64,000 bases of DNA, taken from the NCBI RefSeq assembly GCF_003026285.1, contig NZ_PYOD01000007.1:143519-207518 (forward strand), written 5' to 3'. Numbering within the stretch: the stretch's first letter is position 1; each line of letters opens with the position of its first letter. This document shows, one piece after another, positions 45,854-55,264 of the stretch. Source of the DNA: Photobacterium profundum (lineage in GTDB: Bacteria; Pseudomonadota; Gammaproteobacteria; Enterobacterales; Vibrionaceae). The notes beneath the pieces were generated by a model. That model was not told where the DNA came from and did no database searches. It saw only the letters and a list, made by a program, of their open reading frames with translations. A program made the position numbers and the translations under genes.

Positions 45854-48700
45854 GTGAATTGTGCAATATCTGTAACGAATGCTGATACTCCTCAAAACAA
45901 TCTTGTTCTAAACAATGAGCATGACAACTTTTTTAATGAGTTGCGTGGCTCATTTCATGGTTGTAAGCGTTTTTATATTAACGTCGCTTTTGTCTCGTAC
46001 AGCGGCTTACAGATCTTGCTCGATATCCTTAAAGAAGCCGGTGATAAAGGGGGCGTGGGTAAAGTCATCACCTCTACATACCTTAACTTCACCGATCCAA
46101 AAGCTTTAGATAAGCTCCTAACTTTCAAAAATATAGAGCTTAAGTTGTTCATTACGAAGCCAAACTTAGGCTTTCATCCTAAAGGGTATATTTTCGAATA
46201 TGCGAGCGAAACGAAGGTTATCGTTGGGTCATCTAACATTACTCAAAGTGCATTAAAGAGTAACGTTGAGTGGAATGTGGCGACTACAGCGACTGCTGAA
46301 GATCCATTTGTGACGACAGTAATGAATGAGTTTAATAGTATTTGGACTGACTCTGTAGACGTAACAGATGAAGTGCTCGAACAATATCGTTCATTCTTAA
46401 AAACGCTTGCTCAGCCGGCGCGTACTTCAACGCAATTTGTATTAGGTGATACTAAGATTGAGCCTAATACAATGCAGGCTGAAGCGTTGAATAATCTTCG
46501 TCGATTACGGATGCATGGTGAGAGCAAAGCCTTAGCAATCGCAGCGACTGGTAGTGGTAAAACGTATATGGCTGCATTTGATGTTCGTGAAGTCGCACCA
46601 AAACGAATGTTGTTTGTTGTTCATCGTGAAGAAATTTTGCTGGATGCAAGAAAGTCGTTTATACGAGTAATGGGAGAAGACCCGGCTAAATTTGGTATTT
46701 TGAGTGGTAATCAAAAAGACTGGGATTGCGATTACCTTTTTGCTACCAACTTAACCTTGCGTAACAACCTGGATCACTTCGAACCTGACCACTTTGAATA
46801 TATCGTGATTGACGAAGCACACCACGTCAGCAGTGATACTTATCAGAAAGCTTTAGCCTATTTTGAACCGGGTTTCTTGTTAGGTATGACAGCGACACCA
46901 GAACGCGGTGATGCTCAGTCTATTTATGAGAATTTCGATAACAACATAGCGGTTGAAATTCGTTTGCGTGATGCGCTAGATGCAGACTTAGTTACACCGT
47001 TTCATTACTTCGGTATAACAGAGGCTGGAAGTGTCGATTATGAAGGGGTAAACCTGAATGATATTGATGCAGTGGCCAAGCTACTACAAACAAATCGTCG
47101 TGTAGATCATATTGTCAGTAATATGGACTTTTACGGTTATGACGGTGATACCTGTAGAGCTGTCGGTTTTTGTGTGAATGTAAAGCATGCACGATACATG
47201 GCTGAAGAGTTTAACAAGGCCGGTATTACGGCATGTTACCTAAATAGTGAAAGCTCTCGTGATGAGCGCCAAAACGCCATTAAGCGTTTATCGAGTGATG
47301 TTGATCCATTACAGATTATCTTTACTGTTGATCTGTTCAATGAAGGGATTGATATCCCGGCAATCAATTTAGTATTAATGCTTCGCCCAACGTCATCTCC
47401 GATTGTATTTATTCAGCAATTAGGTCGAGGTTTACGAAAGCATGAGAGTAAAACCTTCTTAACGGTATTAGACTTTATCGGTAATCATAACAAAGCATTC
47501 CTAATGGCTATTGCCCTATGTGGTAGTCGTTTTTATGATAAAGATAGCTTGAAGGTTGCAGTGAAAAAGGATTTCTCTTCTATACCGGGCTGTACTCACA
47601 TTCAGTTAGACCCCATCAGTAAAGAGCAAATTTTGCGACAGATTGAAGATGAGAATTTCAATTCAATGAAGTACCTAAAAGAAGAGTACCTTAACTTCAA
47701 ACTCGATTTAGGTAACCGAATTCCGAATCTTATGGATTTCTACGTCGTGGATGGTGCACCAGACCCAATTCGCTATATCAAAAAGGAGCGTTCTTACCTG
47801 AACTTCCTATCAAAAGTAGAAAAGAATGAGTCTTCAATACTGCCGCTTATCGCTGATAGTCTGCATGATAAGTATCAGCGTTACTTCGATGGGTGTTTGC
47901 CAATAAAAAGACCCCATGAATTCGTCATTATGAGTTACTTGATTGTTCATGAATCCATCACTCTTACTCAAGCTAAGTATGAGATTGAACGATATTTGGT
48001 TTCTGTTGATCTTGAGACGTTAAAACATGCATTTGACCATATCAACGGTAATTTCTTTGATTCACGAGAAAAGAAGACCTGGCCTAAGTTAGCCGAATTG
48101 GTTGATGCTGGTGGTGAATTAATGTTGATGCGCTCTAGTGAATTGACCCAGTTAGCATCACAATCAAGACAGTGGTTGCTCACTACTTTGGAGTACGGGC
48201 TAGAGCGTTATGCTGAAAGCTTTGGTTCTGAAGCGTTGGGAACACCGAGCTTAAAGCTATACCAACAATACAATATGCGGGATATCGCCTTAATGGCAAA
48301 TGTCCGTAAAACCCATAGTTCATATCGTGGTACCGGTGTTTTACGAGAAGGAAATGACTTCTTCTTCTTTGTTGATCTACACAAAGAAGAAGGTGCAATT
48401 GACTACAAAGATAAGTTTATTAGTTCAAGTCAGTTCCAGTGGGACAGCCCGTCGGGGTGCTCGCCAATAAGTAAACAGGGTCGAGAGATAATCAATCACA
48501 AAGAAAGTGATATTAAGTTACATTTGTTTGTACGTAAATTTAAAGACTTGGATGGTGTGACTGAACCGTATGTATACATTGGTAAAGGTGACGTGGTGAG
48601 TTATGAGGGTGAGAAGCCTATTAACTTTCAGCTCAATTTACAGACCCAGGTGTCTCAAGCTGTTTACGATGAATTTGTGACGGACACGGCTGTTAGTTAA
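45854..48700 (+). CDS. PLD-nuclease / superfamily-2 helicase / DUF3427 protein
   Basis: This 948-residue protein has three parts. An N-terminal phospholipase-D-like nuclease (about 25-165) has HPKGYIF (H108, K110) and GSSNIT. A superfamily-2 helicase core (about 205-560) has Walker A ATGSGKT (K236), DEAH (D320-H323), GMTATPERGD, and motif VI QQLGRGLRK (R525, R528). A long DUF3427-like C-terminal region (about 600-948) follows. The start is a GTG preceded by AAAGGA. Only one HxK motif is visible, so the nuclease may act as a dimer, as in other PLD nucleases. It follows the NUDIX gene by 19 bases. I infer an ATP-driven DNA or RNA cleaving role. Confidence 0.9.
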   Translation: MNCAISVTNADTPQNNLVLNNEHDNFFNELRGSFHGCKRFYINVAFVSYSGLQILLDILKEAGDKGGVGKVITSTYLNFTDPKALDKLLTFKNIELKLFITKPNLGFHPKGYIFEYASETKVIVGSSNITQSALKSNVEWNVATTATAEDPFVTTVMNEFNSIWTDSVDVTDEVLEQYRSFLKTLAQPARTSTQFVLGDTKIEPNTMQAEALNNLRRLRMHGESKALAIAATGSGKTYMAAFDVREVAPKRMLFVVHREEILLDARKSFIRVMGEDPAKFGILSGNQKDWDCDYLFATNLTLRNNLDHFEPDHFEYIVIDEAHHVSSDTYQKALAYFEPGFLLGMTATPERGDAQSIYENFDNNIAVEIRLRDALDADLVTPFHYFGITEAGSVDYEGVNLNDIDAVAKLLQTNRRVDHIVSNMDFYGYDGDTCRAVGFCVNVKHARYMAEEFNKAGITACYLNSESSRDERQNAIKRLSSDVDPLQIIFTVDLFNEGIDIPAINLVLMLRPTSSPIVFIQQLGRGLRKHESKTFLTVLDFIGNHNKAFLMAIALCGSRFYDKDSLKVAVKKDFSSIPGCTHIQLDPISKEQILRQIEDENFNSMKYLKEEYLNFKLDLGNRIPNLMDFYVVDGAPDPIRYIKKERSYLNFLSKVEKNESSILPLIADSLHDKYQRYFDGCLPIKRPHEFVIMSYLIVHESITLTQAKYEIERYLVSVDLETLKHAFDHINGNFFDSREKKTWPKLAELVDAGGELMLMRSSELTQLASQSRQWLLTTLEYGLERYAESFGSEALGTPSLKLYQQYNMRDIALMANVRKTHSSYRGTGVLREGNDFFFFVDLHKEEGAIDYKDKFISSSQFQWDSPSGCSPISKQGREIINHKESDIKLHLFVRKFKDLDGVTEPYVYIGKGDVVSYEGEKPINFQLNLQTQVSQAVYDEFVTDTAVS

Positions 48701-48779
48701 TCATATGGTGTGAAGGCGAGAAATTCCTACCTGCAAAGCGTTAGCTTAAGGGATAAAGTTAAATAACAGGATGTTAAAT

Positions 48780-50561
48780 ATGGCTAGTTGCTACGCTAGT
48801 AAAATTTGCAATTTTATTAAAGTGAATGAAGCCGATTGGTTACACACCATGACGTCAAACTTTCACCACCATTTACCTGGGCTAGAAATTGGTGATTTGC
48901 AAAAATCGGCATGGCAAGACTGTTTTAAGCACCTACAAAGTGAACTCGCAACGTTAGCTGACACCGACGGATATATTATATTTGAATATATCTTGCCTAT
49001 GGAAGGCGGTCGTAGGCCAGATGTAATTCTTCTTATCGAGAATAAATTATTTATCCTCGAATTTAAGATGAAAGATAAGTTCGCTCGTTCAGACATAGAC
49101 CAGCTGAAAGGATACTACCGAGATATAAGTGGTTATCATAAAGAAAGCATAAAGTTAGATATTATGGCTTGTTTAGTGACAACCAAATCTAACGGAGTGC
49201 TCAAGAAAAGTGACAATGGCAGCCATATCTTATCTTGTGACAAATTAATTGAATTTTTGTCTTCTCATCTTACCGGCGAAAAAACGCTAGTCGGTCTTAA
49301 TCAGTGGTTAGATTCAGATTACCACCCGCTACCTACGTTGGTTGAAGCTGCCGTCGATATATTCAATAACAATGAAATACAAGAACTTAAAACAGCGAAA
49401 AGTGCCGGTGTGTATGATGCTCTAAACGAGCTCGATAAGGTTACGAATTGGGTTGAAGGCAAGGTCGAGAAGAAAGGGAACAAGAGCCAATCAAATGTAT
49501 TAACGCTTGTTACCGGTGTTCCTGGCGCAGGAAAAACATTACTAGGGCTAGAGTTTGTTCACCGAAACAAAAAAGGACAATTCTTATCTGGAAACGGACC
49601 TCTAGTTGATGTGCTGCAGTATGCATTACAAAACAACACATTTGTAAACCACTTAAAGAACTTTAAGAGTGAATACACGAATAATCACAAACAAGCTCAT
49701 ACTAATATCGTGGTATTTGATGAAGCGCAGCGAGCATGGGACTTAAAAAAGAACAAAAAATATAGAAAGTCAGAGCCTGAATGCATTATTAGCATTGCCG
49801 ATAAAGACACTCGACCATGCCACTATTTGGCATTGGTTGGAGAAGGCCAAGAGATTCACGTAGGTGAAGAAGCTGGAATATCACTGTGGAATGATGCCCT
49901 ACAAAAGAGCAAAAAATCGTGGGTTATTTTCTGTCCCCCAGAGCTCAAAAAATATTTTTCTGGTATGGATGAAAGAAGAATTAGAACTAACGAACTTCTC
50001 AACTTAGATGAGTCGTTGCGAACTCACGCCGCGAGTTTATATCCTAGGTGGGTAAAGAGTGTTTTAGAAAACAAAGTCGAGCCTGAGCTAGCTCATCAAA
50101 CCATACAAGAAGGGTTCAGCATTTACATAACAAGAGATTTGCGCAAAGCACAGTCTTATTGTAAATCGAGGTACAGGGGCACTAGCAAAAAGTATGGTTT
50201 AGTTGCTTCATCGAGTAACATCGCTTATTCCCAACAATCGGTGGGACCTTGGTTTCATGATAGCACCATATCTAAAGCATCGTGCTGTAGTTTTAACAGA
50301 GTCGTAAGTGAGTTCGAATGCCAAGGCTTAGAACTTGATATGCCTATCTTGAGTTGGGGGGATGACTTCCTTTACAGCAACGGTAGCTGGGAGTTGCTTA
50401 AGGGCAACAGAAATGTAAATAACCCATACCAGATAAAAAAGAACAGCTACAGGGTTCTTATGACCAGGGGAAGAGACGGCGTTATTATTTACCTACCTCA
50501 AGATTATAAATTCAACGAGCTGTATACCTACTTTACCCGTGCAGGCGCACAACAACTTTAG
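48780..50561 (+). CDS. PD-(D/E)XK-like nuclease fused to DUF2075 helicase
   Basis: This 593-residue protein has an N-terminal nuclease-like domain (about 60-135: P80-D81 in GGRRPDVILL, E94 and K96 in ILEFKMKDK, Q108 in QLKGYYRD). A DUF2075 superfamily-1-type ATPase follows (about 238-590). Its Walker A is GVPGAGKT (K252) and its Walker B VVFDEAQRAW (D314, E315). The late motif EFECQGLELDMPIL and the final YRVLMTRGRDGVIIYLP are typical of UvrD-like helicase motifs V and VI. The ATG at 48780 is preceded by AGGA; another ATG lies three codons upstream. It is the last gene of the cluster, 79 bases beyond the PLD-helicase gene. Confidence 0.86.
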   Translation: MASCYASKICNFIKVNEADWLHTMTSNFHHHLPGLEIGDLQKSAWQDCFKHLQSELATLADTDGYIIFEYILPMEGGRRPDVILLIENKLFILEFKMKDKFARSDIDQLKGYYRDISGYHKESIKLDIMACLVTTKSNGVLKKSDNGSHILSCDKLIEFLSSHLTGEKTLVGLNQWLDSDYHPLPTLVEAAVDIFNNNEIQELKTAKSAGVYDALNELDKVTNWVEGKVEKKGNKSQSNVLTLVTGVPGAGKTLLGLEFVHRNKKGQFLSGNGPLVDVLQYALQNNTFVNHLKNFKSEYTNNHKQAHTNIVVFDEAQRAWDLKKNKKYRKSEPECIISIADKDTRPCHYLALVGEGQEIHVGEEAGISLWNDALQKSKKSWVIFCPPELKKYFSGMDERRIRTNELLNLDESLRTHAASLYPRWVKSVLENKVEPELAHQTIQEGFSIYITRDLRKAQSYCKSRYRGTSKKYGLVASSSNIAYSQQSVGPWFHDSTISKASCCSFNRVVSEFECQGLELDMPILSWGDDFLYSNGSWELLKGNRNVNNPYQIKKNSYRVLMTRGRDGVIIYLPQDYKFNELYTYFTRAGAQQL

Positions 50562-50807
50562 TTGACCAATATGCTTTAGACTTGAAGTTATTTATGGCCA
50601 AACTAACGATGCCACTAAAATCTTCTCTTTACCTGAATCTATAGTCTTTTTACTTTTTTATCAGTTAGTGGAGTAGTTGTCTTTACCATTTTTATTTATC
50701 CAATGGATTTAGGGTAAATGATTGAGTAATAAAATTTAGGAAGGTGCGAGTGCTTTGAGGGGAGCTGGGATGAAGATGAGCTAAAGTAATAACTATGCTA
50801 TAGATAC

Positions 50808-50835
50808 AAAAAAGGACACCCGAAGGTGTCCTTTT
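50808..50835 (-). terminator. Intrinsic terminator of ssrA
   Basis: On the minus strand the stem GGACACC / GGTGTCC with a TTCG loop is followed by a T-run (A-run at 50808-50813 on plus). On plus it may also end the nuclease-helicase transcript. Confidence 0.9.
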
Positions 50836-50844
50836 CCAAACGTT

Positions 50845-51212
50845 TGGTGGAGCTGGCGGGATTTGAACCCGCGTCCAAGAGCAATCCAACCATAGGCGCT
50901 ACATGCTTAGTCTATCTTTATTCTCGTAAGTACACTGCGAACAGACACGCCATGTAAATACATACCAGAATTCTATTTCGCGGTTCACCTCTCTAGTCAA
51001 AGGTTCCCTCGCTATCTCGTTTGGGTTTGAACTTCTATGATTCCCCGTCTTACAAGCGGAAGCTAGGGTAGAAGTGCGCTAGCAGGTTATTAAGCTGCTA
51101 GTGCGAAGTTTTCGTCGTTTGCGACTATTTTTTTGCGGCTTTTTACGTGGCCAACCGCCCCACGGCATGCTCCACAAGCCTTCTTGATCCTGTCGAATCC
51201 TGAATCAGCCCC
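50845..51212 (-). ncRNA. ssrA: tmRNA (ssrA)
   Basis: This 368-base RNA rescues stalled ribosomes together with SmpB. The 5' end reads GGGGCTGATTCAGGATTCGA at 51212, and the 3' end reads GGTTCAAATCCCGCC and then AGCTCCACCA at 50845, closing the tRNA-Ala-like acceptor arm with an encoded CCA. The tag reading frame at 51090-51122 encodes ANDENFALAA followed by TAA, the expected degradation tag. smpB is encoded 106 bases upstream on the same strand. Confidence 0.97.
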
Positions 51213-51318
51213 AGAGGTGTTTCGAGATGGATAGTAGCATATAAATCTTTCACGTCAACGAAATTACTATTGAACGTGGTGGATGTGTATGAAAATCCAT
51301 CAGTTTACGTTTTTATTA

Positions 51319-51795
51319 CTATCGTGTGCTGTGTTTCATGATGCGCTGCTTATCACGAGCCCAGTCTCGGCTCTTAGAATCTGCGCGCTTATCATGCAGC
51401 TTTTTACCACGTGCTGTACCTATCTTTAGTTTAACCCAAGATGCCTTCCAGTACATAGATAATGCAACGATAGTTTGACCTTCACGGTTTACCGCACCCA
51501 GTAGCTTATCGATTTCTTTACGGTTCAATAATAGTTTACGAGTACGCGTTGGATCGGCAACAACGTGGGTTGATGCCGCATTCAGTGGTGTGATTGTTAC
51601 ACCTGAAATAAATGCTTCACCATCACGCAGAAACACATAGCTTTCGGCGATGTTTACTTTACCGTTACGAATTGCTTTTACTTCCCAGCCTTGTAGTTGA
51701 AGCCCGGCTTCATAATCATCTTGGATGGCAAATTCGTGTCTGGCGGTACGGTTTTTGGCAATGGTGTTATCTGACTTATTCGGTTTTTTAGCCAT
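51319..51795 (-). CDS. smpB: SsrA-binding protein SmpB
   Basis: SmpB binds the tRNA-like part of tmRNA and delivers it to stalled ribosomes. The 158-residue basic protein shows the family core ([31 protein letters not shown], then the [11 protein letters not shown] strand). The C-terminal tail is [24 protein letters not shown], needed for mRNA-channel entry. Length is the family norm (160). The ssrA gene lies downstream on the same strand, as in many gammaproteobacteria. It is divergent from ratA. Confidence 0.97.
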   Translation of the reverse strand: MAKKPNKSDNTIAKNRTARHEFAIQDDYEAGLQLQGWEVKAIRNGKVNIAESYVFLRDGEAFISGVTITPLNAASTHVVADPTRTRKLLLNRKEIDKLLGAVNREGQTIVALSMYWKASWVKLKIGTARGKKLHDKRADSKSRDWARDKQRIMKHSTR

Positions 51796-52027
51796 GGGGT
51801 ATCCATTTCTTTATGTTGCTATTCCCAAAACAGATGTTCATCAGTTTGGTCGAGTAGAGTGTAATACAGGTTTCTACGTTGTTATGTCGTTGAAAGTTTA
51901 ACTGTATTCGCTCTGATTTTGGCTGTTTACCGACTAATGGTATCATTGAGCCACTTCTTCGCATAGATTTTGATTTTATCGCTGTAAAATCTATGCGTGA
52001 GGGGTTTGTGAAGCTTAAGGAGAATCT

Positions 52028-52462
52028 ATGCCTCAGATCAGTCGCTCTGCACTTGTACCGTTTAGTGCCCAGCAAATGTTTGAACTTGTTAATGATGTTG
52101 AATCTTACCCCGCGTTTTTACCTGGATGTTCAGGTACTAAAATTATTGAACGCTCTGGTGAGCATATGATGGCTTCTGTCGATGTGTCGAAAGCGGGCAT
52201 ACGTAAAACGTTTGTGACTCGTAATCAGCTGATTGATTTTAATACCATCGACATGCAGTTGGTTGATGGCCCATTTCAGAAGTTAGTGGGCGGTTGGAAA
52301 TTCATCGAGCTTGATGCGACAGCGTGTAAAATTGAGCTGAATTTGGATTTTGAATTTACCAACGGATTAGTGGATGCGGCATTTGGTAAAGTGTTCCGCG
52401 ATTTGACGAGCAATATGGTAAGTGCCTTTACCAAGCGAGCAAAAGAAATTTATGAGTTCTAA
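52028..52462 (+). CDS. ratA: RatA/coenzyme Q-binding START-domain protein
   Basis: This 144-residue protein is of the polyketide-cyclase/START family. In E. coli RatA was reported to block 70S ribosome assembly; homologues (COQ10) bind ubiquinone, so the native role is debated. The family pattern is clear: a strand start [30 protein letters not shown] and a long C-terminal helix [30 protein letters not shown] precedes the ATG. It overlaps rnfH by 11 bases and is divergent from smpB, an arrangement conserved in enterobacteria. Confidence 0.93.
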   Translation: MPQISRSALVPFSAQQMFELVNDVESYPAFLPGCSGTKIIERSGEHMMASVDVSKAGIRKTFVTRNQLIDFNTIDMQLVDGPFQKLVGGWKFIELDATACKIELNLDFEFTNGLVDAAFGKVFRDLTSNMVSAFTKRAKEIYEF

Positions 52463-52778
52463 TGATAAGTTGATTCATGTAGAGGTTGTATATGCTCTGC
52501 CTAATAATCAGCGAGTGATCAAGCTGGCGATTAACTCAGAAACGGATGTTCAAGAGATCATTGAGCAGTCCGGTATATTAGCGATGTTTCCTGAGATCGA
52601 TTTGAAGAAAAACAAGATCGGTGTGTACAGTCGTAATGTGAAGCTCAATGCGACGGTACGTGATGGCGATAGGATAGAGATTTATCGACCTTTACTGGCC
52701 GATCCGAAAGAGATCCGTCGTAAGCGTGCCGAGCAGGCAAAGAAAGAAGCATTAAAAGCAAAATCTGAGGCGAAATAA
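52452..52778 (+). CDS. rnfH: RnfH (RatB) family ubiquitin-like-fold protein
   Basis: This 108-residue protein is of the RnfH family with a beta-grasp fold ([50 protein letters not shown]). The C-terminus is Lys/Arg/Ala-rich. Its function is not settled; it is conserved next to ratA. The ATG at 52452 lies within the end of ratA (11-base overlap), so translation is likely coupled. Confidence 0.93.
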   Translation: MSSNDKLIHVEVVYALPNNQRVIKLAINSETDVQEIIEQSGILAMFPEIDLKKNKIGVYSRNVKLNATVRDGDRIEIYRPLLADPKEIRRKRAEQAKKEALKAKSEAK

Positions 52779-52831
52779 AACGGTAGTAATGTGGTTTGTT
52801 TGTCGCTCTTTACGTTGCAAAGCAGATAAAG

Positions 52832-52857
52832 AAAAAGCTCGCCAATGCGAGCTTTTT
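52832..52857. terminator. Bidirectional terminator between rnfH and bamE
   Basis: A perfect 11-bp stem AAAAAGCTCGC / GCGAGCTTTTT with a CAAT loop lies between the two convergent genes. Confidence 0.95.
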
Positions 52858-52859
52858 CA

Positions 52860-53216
52860 TTAATTGATGGCAGTTAAGAAGTTTGGTCCAGGCTGATAAT
52901 CACCTTTCATTCCAGTTAACTTGTTCTGAGCATCAAACGCCAAAATCAAATTCTTTTGTACGCTTTCTTCATGACCTGGTTGTTGGTAATACACGTAATA
53001 CCAAGTATCAGGGTAGCTTGGCTCTACAAGCATTGGTGAACCTAGTACATAACGTACTTGTTCTTTGTTCATGCCCATACGAAGCGTATCAATATCAGAT
53101 TGCTCAAGGTAGTTACCCTGGTTGATATCAATACGGTAAACCAATTTCTCAATTACTGAGCAACCACTAAGCAAGCTTAACGCTAGTGTTAGTGCGGCGA
53201 TATTTTTCCAACTCAT
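52860..53216 (-). CDS. bamE: Outer membrane assembly lipoprotein BamE (SmpA/OmlA)
   Basis: BamE is a lipoprotein subunit of the Bam complex that inserts barrel proteins in the outer membrane. The 118-residue precursor has a lipobox LLSGC (C19), the family motif MGMNKEQVRYVLGSPML and the DTWYYVYYQQPGHE strand pair. Length matches E. coli BamE (113). The bamE/recN order matches E. coli. Confidence 0.95.
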   Translation of the reverse strand: MSWKNIAALTLALSLLSGCSVIEKLVYRIDINQGNYLEQSDIDTLRMGMNKEQVRYVLGSPMLVEPSYPDTWYYVYYQQPGHEESVQKNLILAFDAQNKLTGMKGDYQPGPNFLTAIN

Positions 53217-53418
53217 AGCATCCTGGCTTTTTAGCTTTAACTGCTGCGATGATAAACAAGGTCAAAGCAGAAGTAAAAAAAGTGGCAAAGAAAAAACTCT
53301 AATTGAGACTGCTGTCAGCCCCTATAGTTGCATTTCTACTTAAGTTTATTTCATCTTAGCCAAAATGATTAGCGATATGTCTCATTAATCAGAACATAAT
53401 GCTAATTTATATCAATAT

Positions 53419-55086
53419 TTATGCTGCAATCAGTAATTCTTTCGCATTCGCTAGTGTACGGTCGGTAATCTCACTCCCGCCTAGCAATCTTGCTAGCTCG
53501 GCAACACGAGCGTCGTCATTTAAAGGGCACATGCTTGTTTCTGTTTGTCCTTTGGTACTCTTCTTGGCAACAAACATTTGTTGGTGGCCACAACCTGCAA
53601 CTTGCGGTAAGTGTGTTACACACATGACTTGGGTTGAATTGCCTAAAGTACGCAGCATTTTTCCGACAATTGCGGCTGTTGGTCCACTAATACCCACATC
53701 GACTTCATCGAATATAAGGCTGGGTGTTTCTATTTTCTGGGCTGTTATCACTTGAATGGCTAACGATATACGCGATAACTCACCACCAGATGCGACTTTA
53801 CCTAAGGGTTGCAGTGGTTGACCTGGGTTGGTCGATACTAAGAAGGTGATGGTGTCGAAGCCTAGTGGACTTAACATTCCTTCTGCATCATTTTGTACGT
53901 CAATTTTAAAGATGCCGTGTTCCATGCTGAGTTCATGCATGCTGCAAGAGATCTTTTTATCAAGTTCTTTGGCATAACGGTGGCGACTTTTACTGAGTTT
54001 TTCTGCTGTTGCTAAGAATGCTTGTCGTTTATTTTCAACAAGCTCTGCAAGTTCTTCTAGTCGCTCATCGCTACAATCAAGTTGTTCTAACTCTTTGAGT
54101 AGATCTTGGTGTTTCTGGAAGAGTTCGTTAGGCATAACGTAATGCTTACGGGCTAACGATAAAATTTTAGCAATGCGTTCTTCTAGGTAGACTAAACGTT
54201 GGGGATCCATATCCAGATTATCTAAATAACCCCGTAGCTCTTGGCTAGCTTCTTGAACTTGGATAATGGCATCTTCCAGCATTTGTGGAATTGCACTCAA
54301 GCTATTATCGAATTCACCCAAGGATACGACTTGCTGGCTTGCCATTTGAAGTAGCTGTAAGGCATTGCCATCATCGTTGTCATATAAAATCGATAGGGCG
54401 GTTTGGCTCGAAAGTGCAAGTTCACCGCTATTTGATAAGCGTTTATGCTCTTCTTCGATCTCGCTGTATTCGTCTTCGCCAAGTGCTAAATCATGCAGTT
54501 CTTTTACTTGGTATTGAATAAGCTGCTTTTGTGCTTCATTTTTTTCACGATTTTGAGTTAGGCGCTTTAATTCATTATTCGTCTGACGCCAGTTTTGATA
54601 AGCCTGACGTGTTTTATCCATTAAAAGGTGATGACCCGCATATTGATCCAACATTTGCTGTTGATAATCAGGGCGCATTAGTTGCTGATGGGCATGTTGG
54701 CCATGAATATTGATCAACAATTGGCCTAATGATTTCTGCTGAGAAGCAGGAACAGGGCTGCCGTTAATAAACCCACGTGAACGACCTTCTTTTGTTATCA
54801 CTCGGCGAAGAATGCATTCTTCACCATCGACCAATTCATTGTCTTCGAGCCAGCGGCGCGCTGCTTGGTTATTTTTTAATGAAAATGCGGCAGAAAGTTC
54901 TGCTTTATCTTCGTTAGGACGAACCATAGACGCTTCGGCGCGATCACCAAGGCAGAGACCAAGCGCATCAATCGCGATCGATTTACCTGCACCGGTTTCG
55001 CCAGTAATGGTGGTCATTCCTGACTTGAGTTCAAATTCAAGGTTTTTGACAATAGCAAAATTGGAGATAGTCATATGAGAAAGCAT
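53419..55086 (-). CDS. recN: DNA repair protein RecN
   Basis: RecN is an SMC-like ATPase acting in double-strand-break repair. The 555-residue protein has Walker A GETGAGKS (K35) near the N-terminus. Two long coiled-coil arms cover the middle (about 160-370), and a C-terminal ABC signature [12 protein letters not shown] precedes Walker [30 protein letters not shown] matches the family start. The C-terminus ends in LLIAA, but I do not claim a ClpXP signal. Two LexA boxes lie directly upstream (55111-55150), so it is SOS-induced. Confidence 0.96.
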   Translation of the reverse strand: MLSHMTISNFAIVKNLEFELKSGMTTITGETGAGKSIAIDALGLCLGDRAEASMVRPNEDKAELSAAFSLKNNQAARRWLEDNELVDGEECILRRVITKEGRSRGFINGSPVPASQQKSLGQLLINIHGQHAHQQLMRPDYQQQMLDQYAGHHLLMDKTRQAYQNWRQTNNELKRLTQNREKNEAQKQLIQYQVKELHDLALGEDEYSEIEEEHKRLSNSGELALSSQTALSILYDNDDGNALQLLQMASQQVVSLGEFDNSLSAIPQMLEDAIIQVQEASQELRGYLDNLDMDPQRLVYLEERIAKILSLARKHYVMPNELFQKHQDLLKELEQLDCSDERLEELAELVENKRQAFLATAEKLSKSRHRYAKELDKKISCSMHELSMEHGIFKIDVQNDAEGMLSPLGFDTITFLVSTNPGQPLQPLGKVASGGELSRISLAIQVITAQKIETPSLIFDEVDVGISGPTAAIVGKMLRTLGNSTQVMCVTHLPQVAGCGHQQMFVAKKSTKGQTETSMCPLNDDARVAELARLLGGSEITDRTLANAKELLIAA

Positions 55087-55110
55087 GTGTTCACCTGTTT
55101 AAATCAACAC

Positions 55111-55150
55111 CTGTGTTTTCATACAGTATATACTGTATCTACATACAGTA
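55111..55150 (-). promoter_or_regulatory. Two LexA boxes upstream of recN
   Basis: CTGT-N8-ACAG occurs at 55111-55126, and again within 55131-55150, where the halves TACTGTAT and ATACAGTA surround CTAC. This second site is nearly the ideal SOS box. Both lie within 65 bases of the recN start, indicating LexA repression of recN. Confidence 0.93.
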
Positions 55151-55213
55151 AAGTACTGTGTGAAATATTTAATGAAAAAATTAAATAAGGTAAGTCGATG
55201 AATTTCAGGTAAT

Positions 55214-55243
55214 AAAAAGCCAGCAATAAGATGCTGGCTTTTT
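55214..55243 (-). terminator. Intrinsic terminator of nadK
   Basis: A 12-bp stem AAAAAGCCAGCA / TGCTGGCTTTTT with an ATAAGA loop lies downstream of the nadK stop on the minus strand. It separates nadK from the recN promoter. Confidence 0.92.
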
Positions 55244-55264
55244 GCTTTCAGAAAAGAAGCGTGA

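Noticed and set aside
43502..50845. An integrated element with attL/attR at ssrA
   Set aside because: No integrase gene and no second copy of the ssrA 3' sequence were seen, so I do not annotate attachment sites.
50845..50875. A tRNA-like 3' end (GGTTCAAATCC ... CCA on the minus strand)
   Set aside because: It is the tRNA-like acceptor part of ssrA. The tag frame ANDENFALAA and the tmRNA 5' end are present, so it is not a separate tRNA gene.
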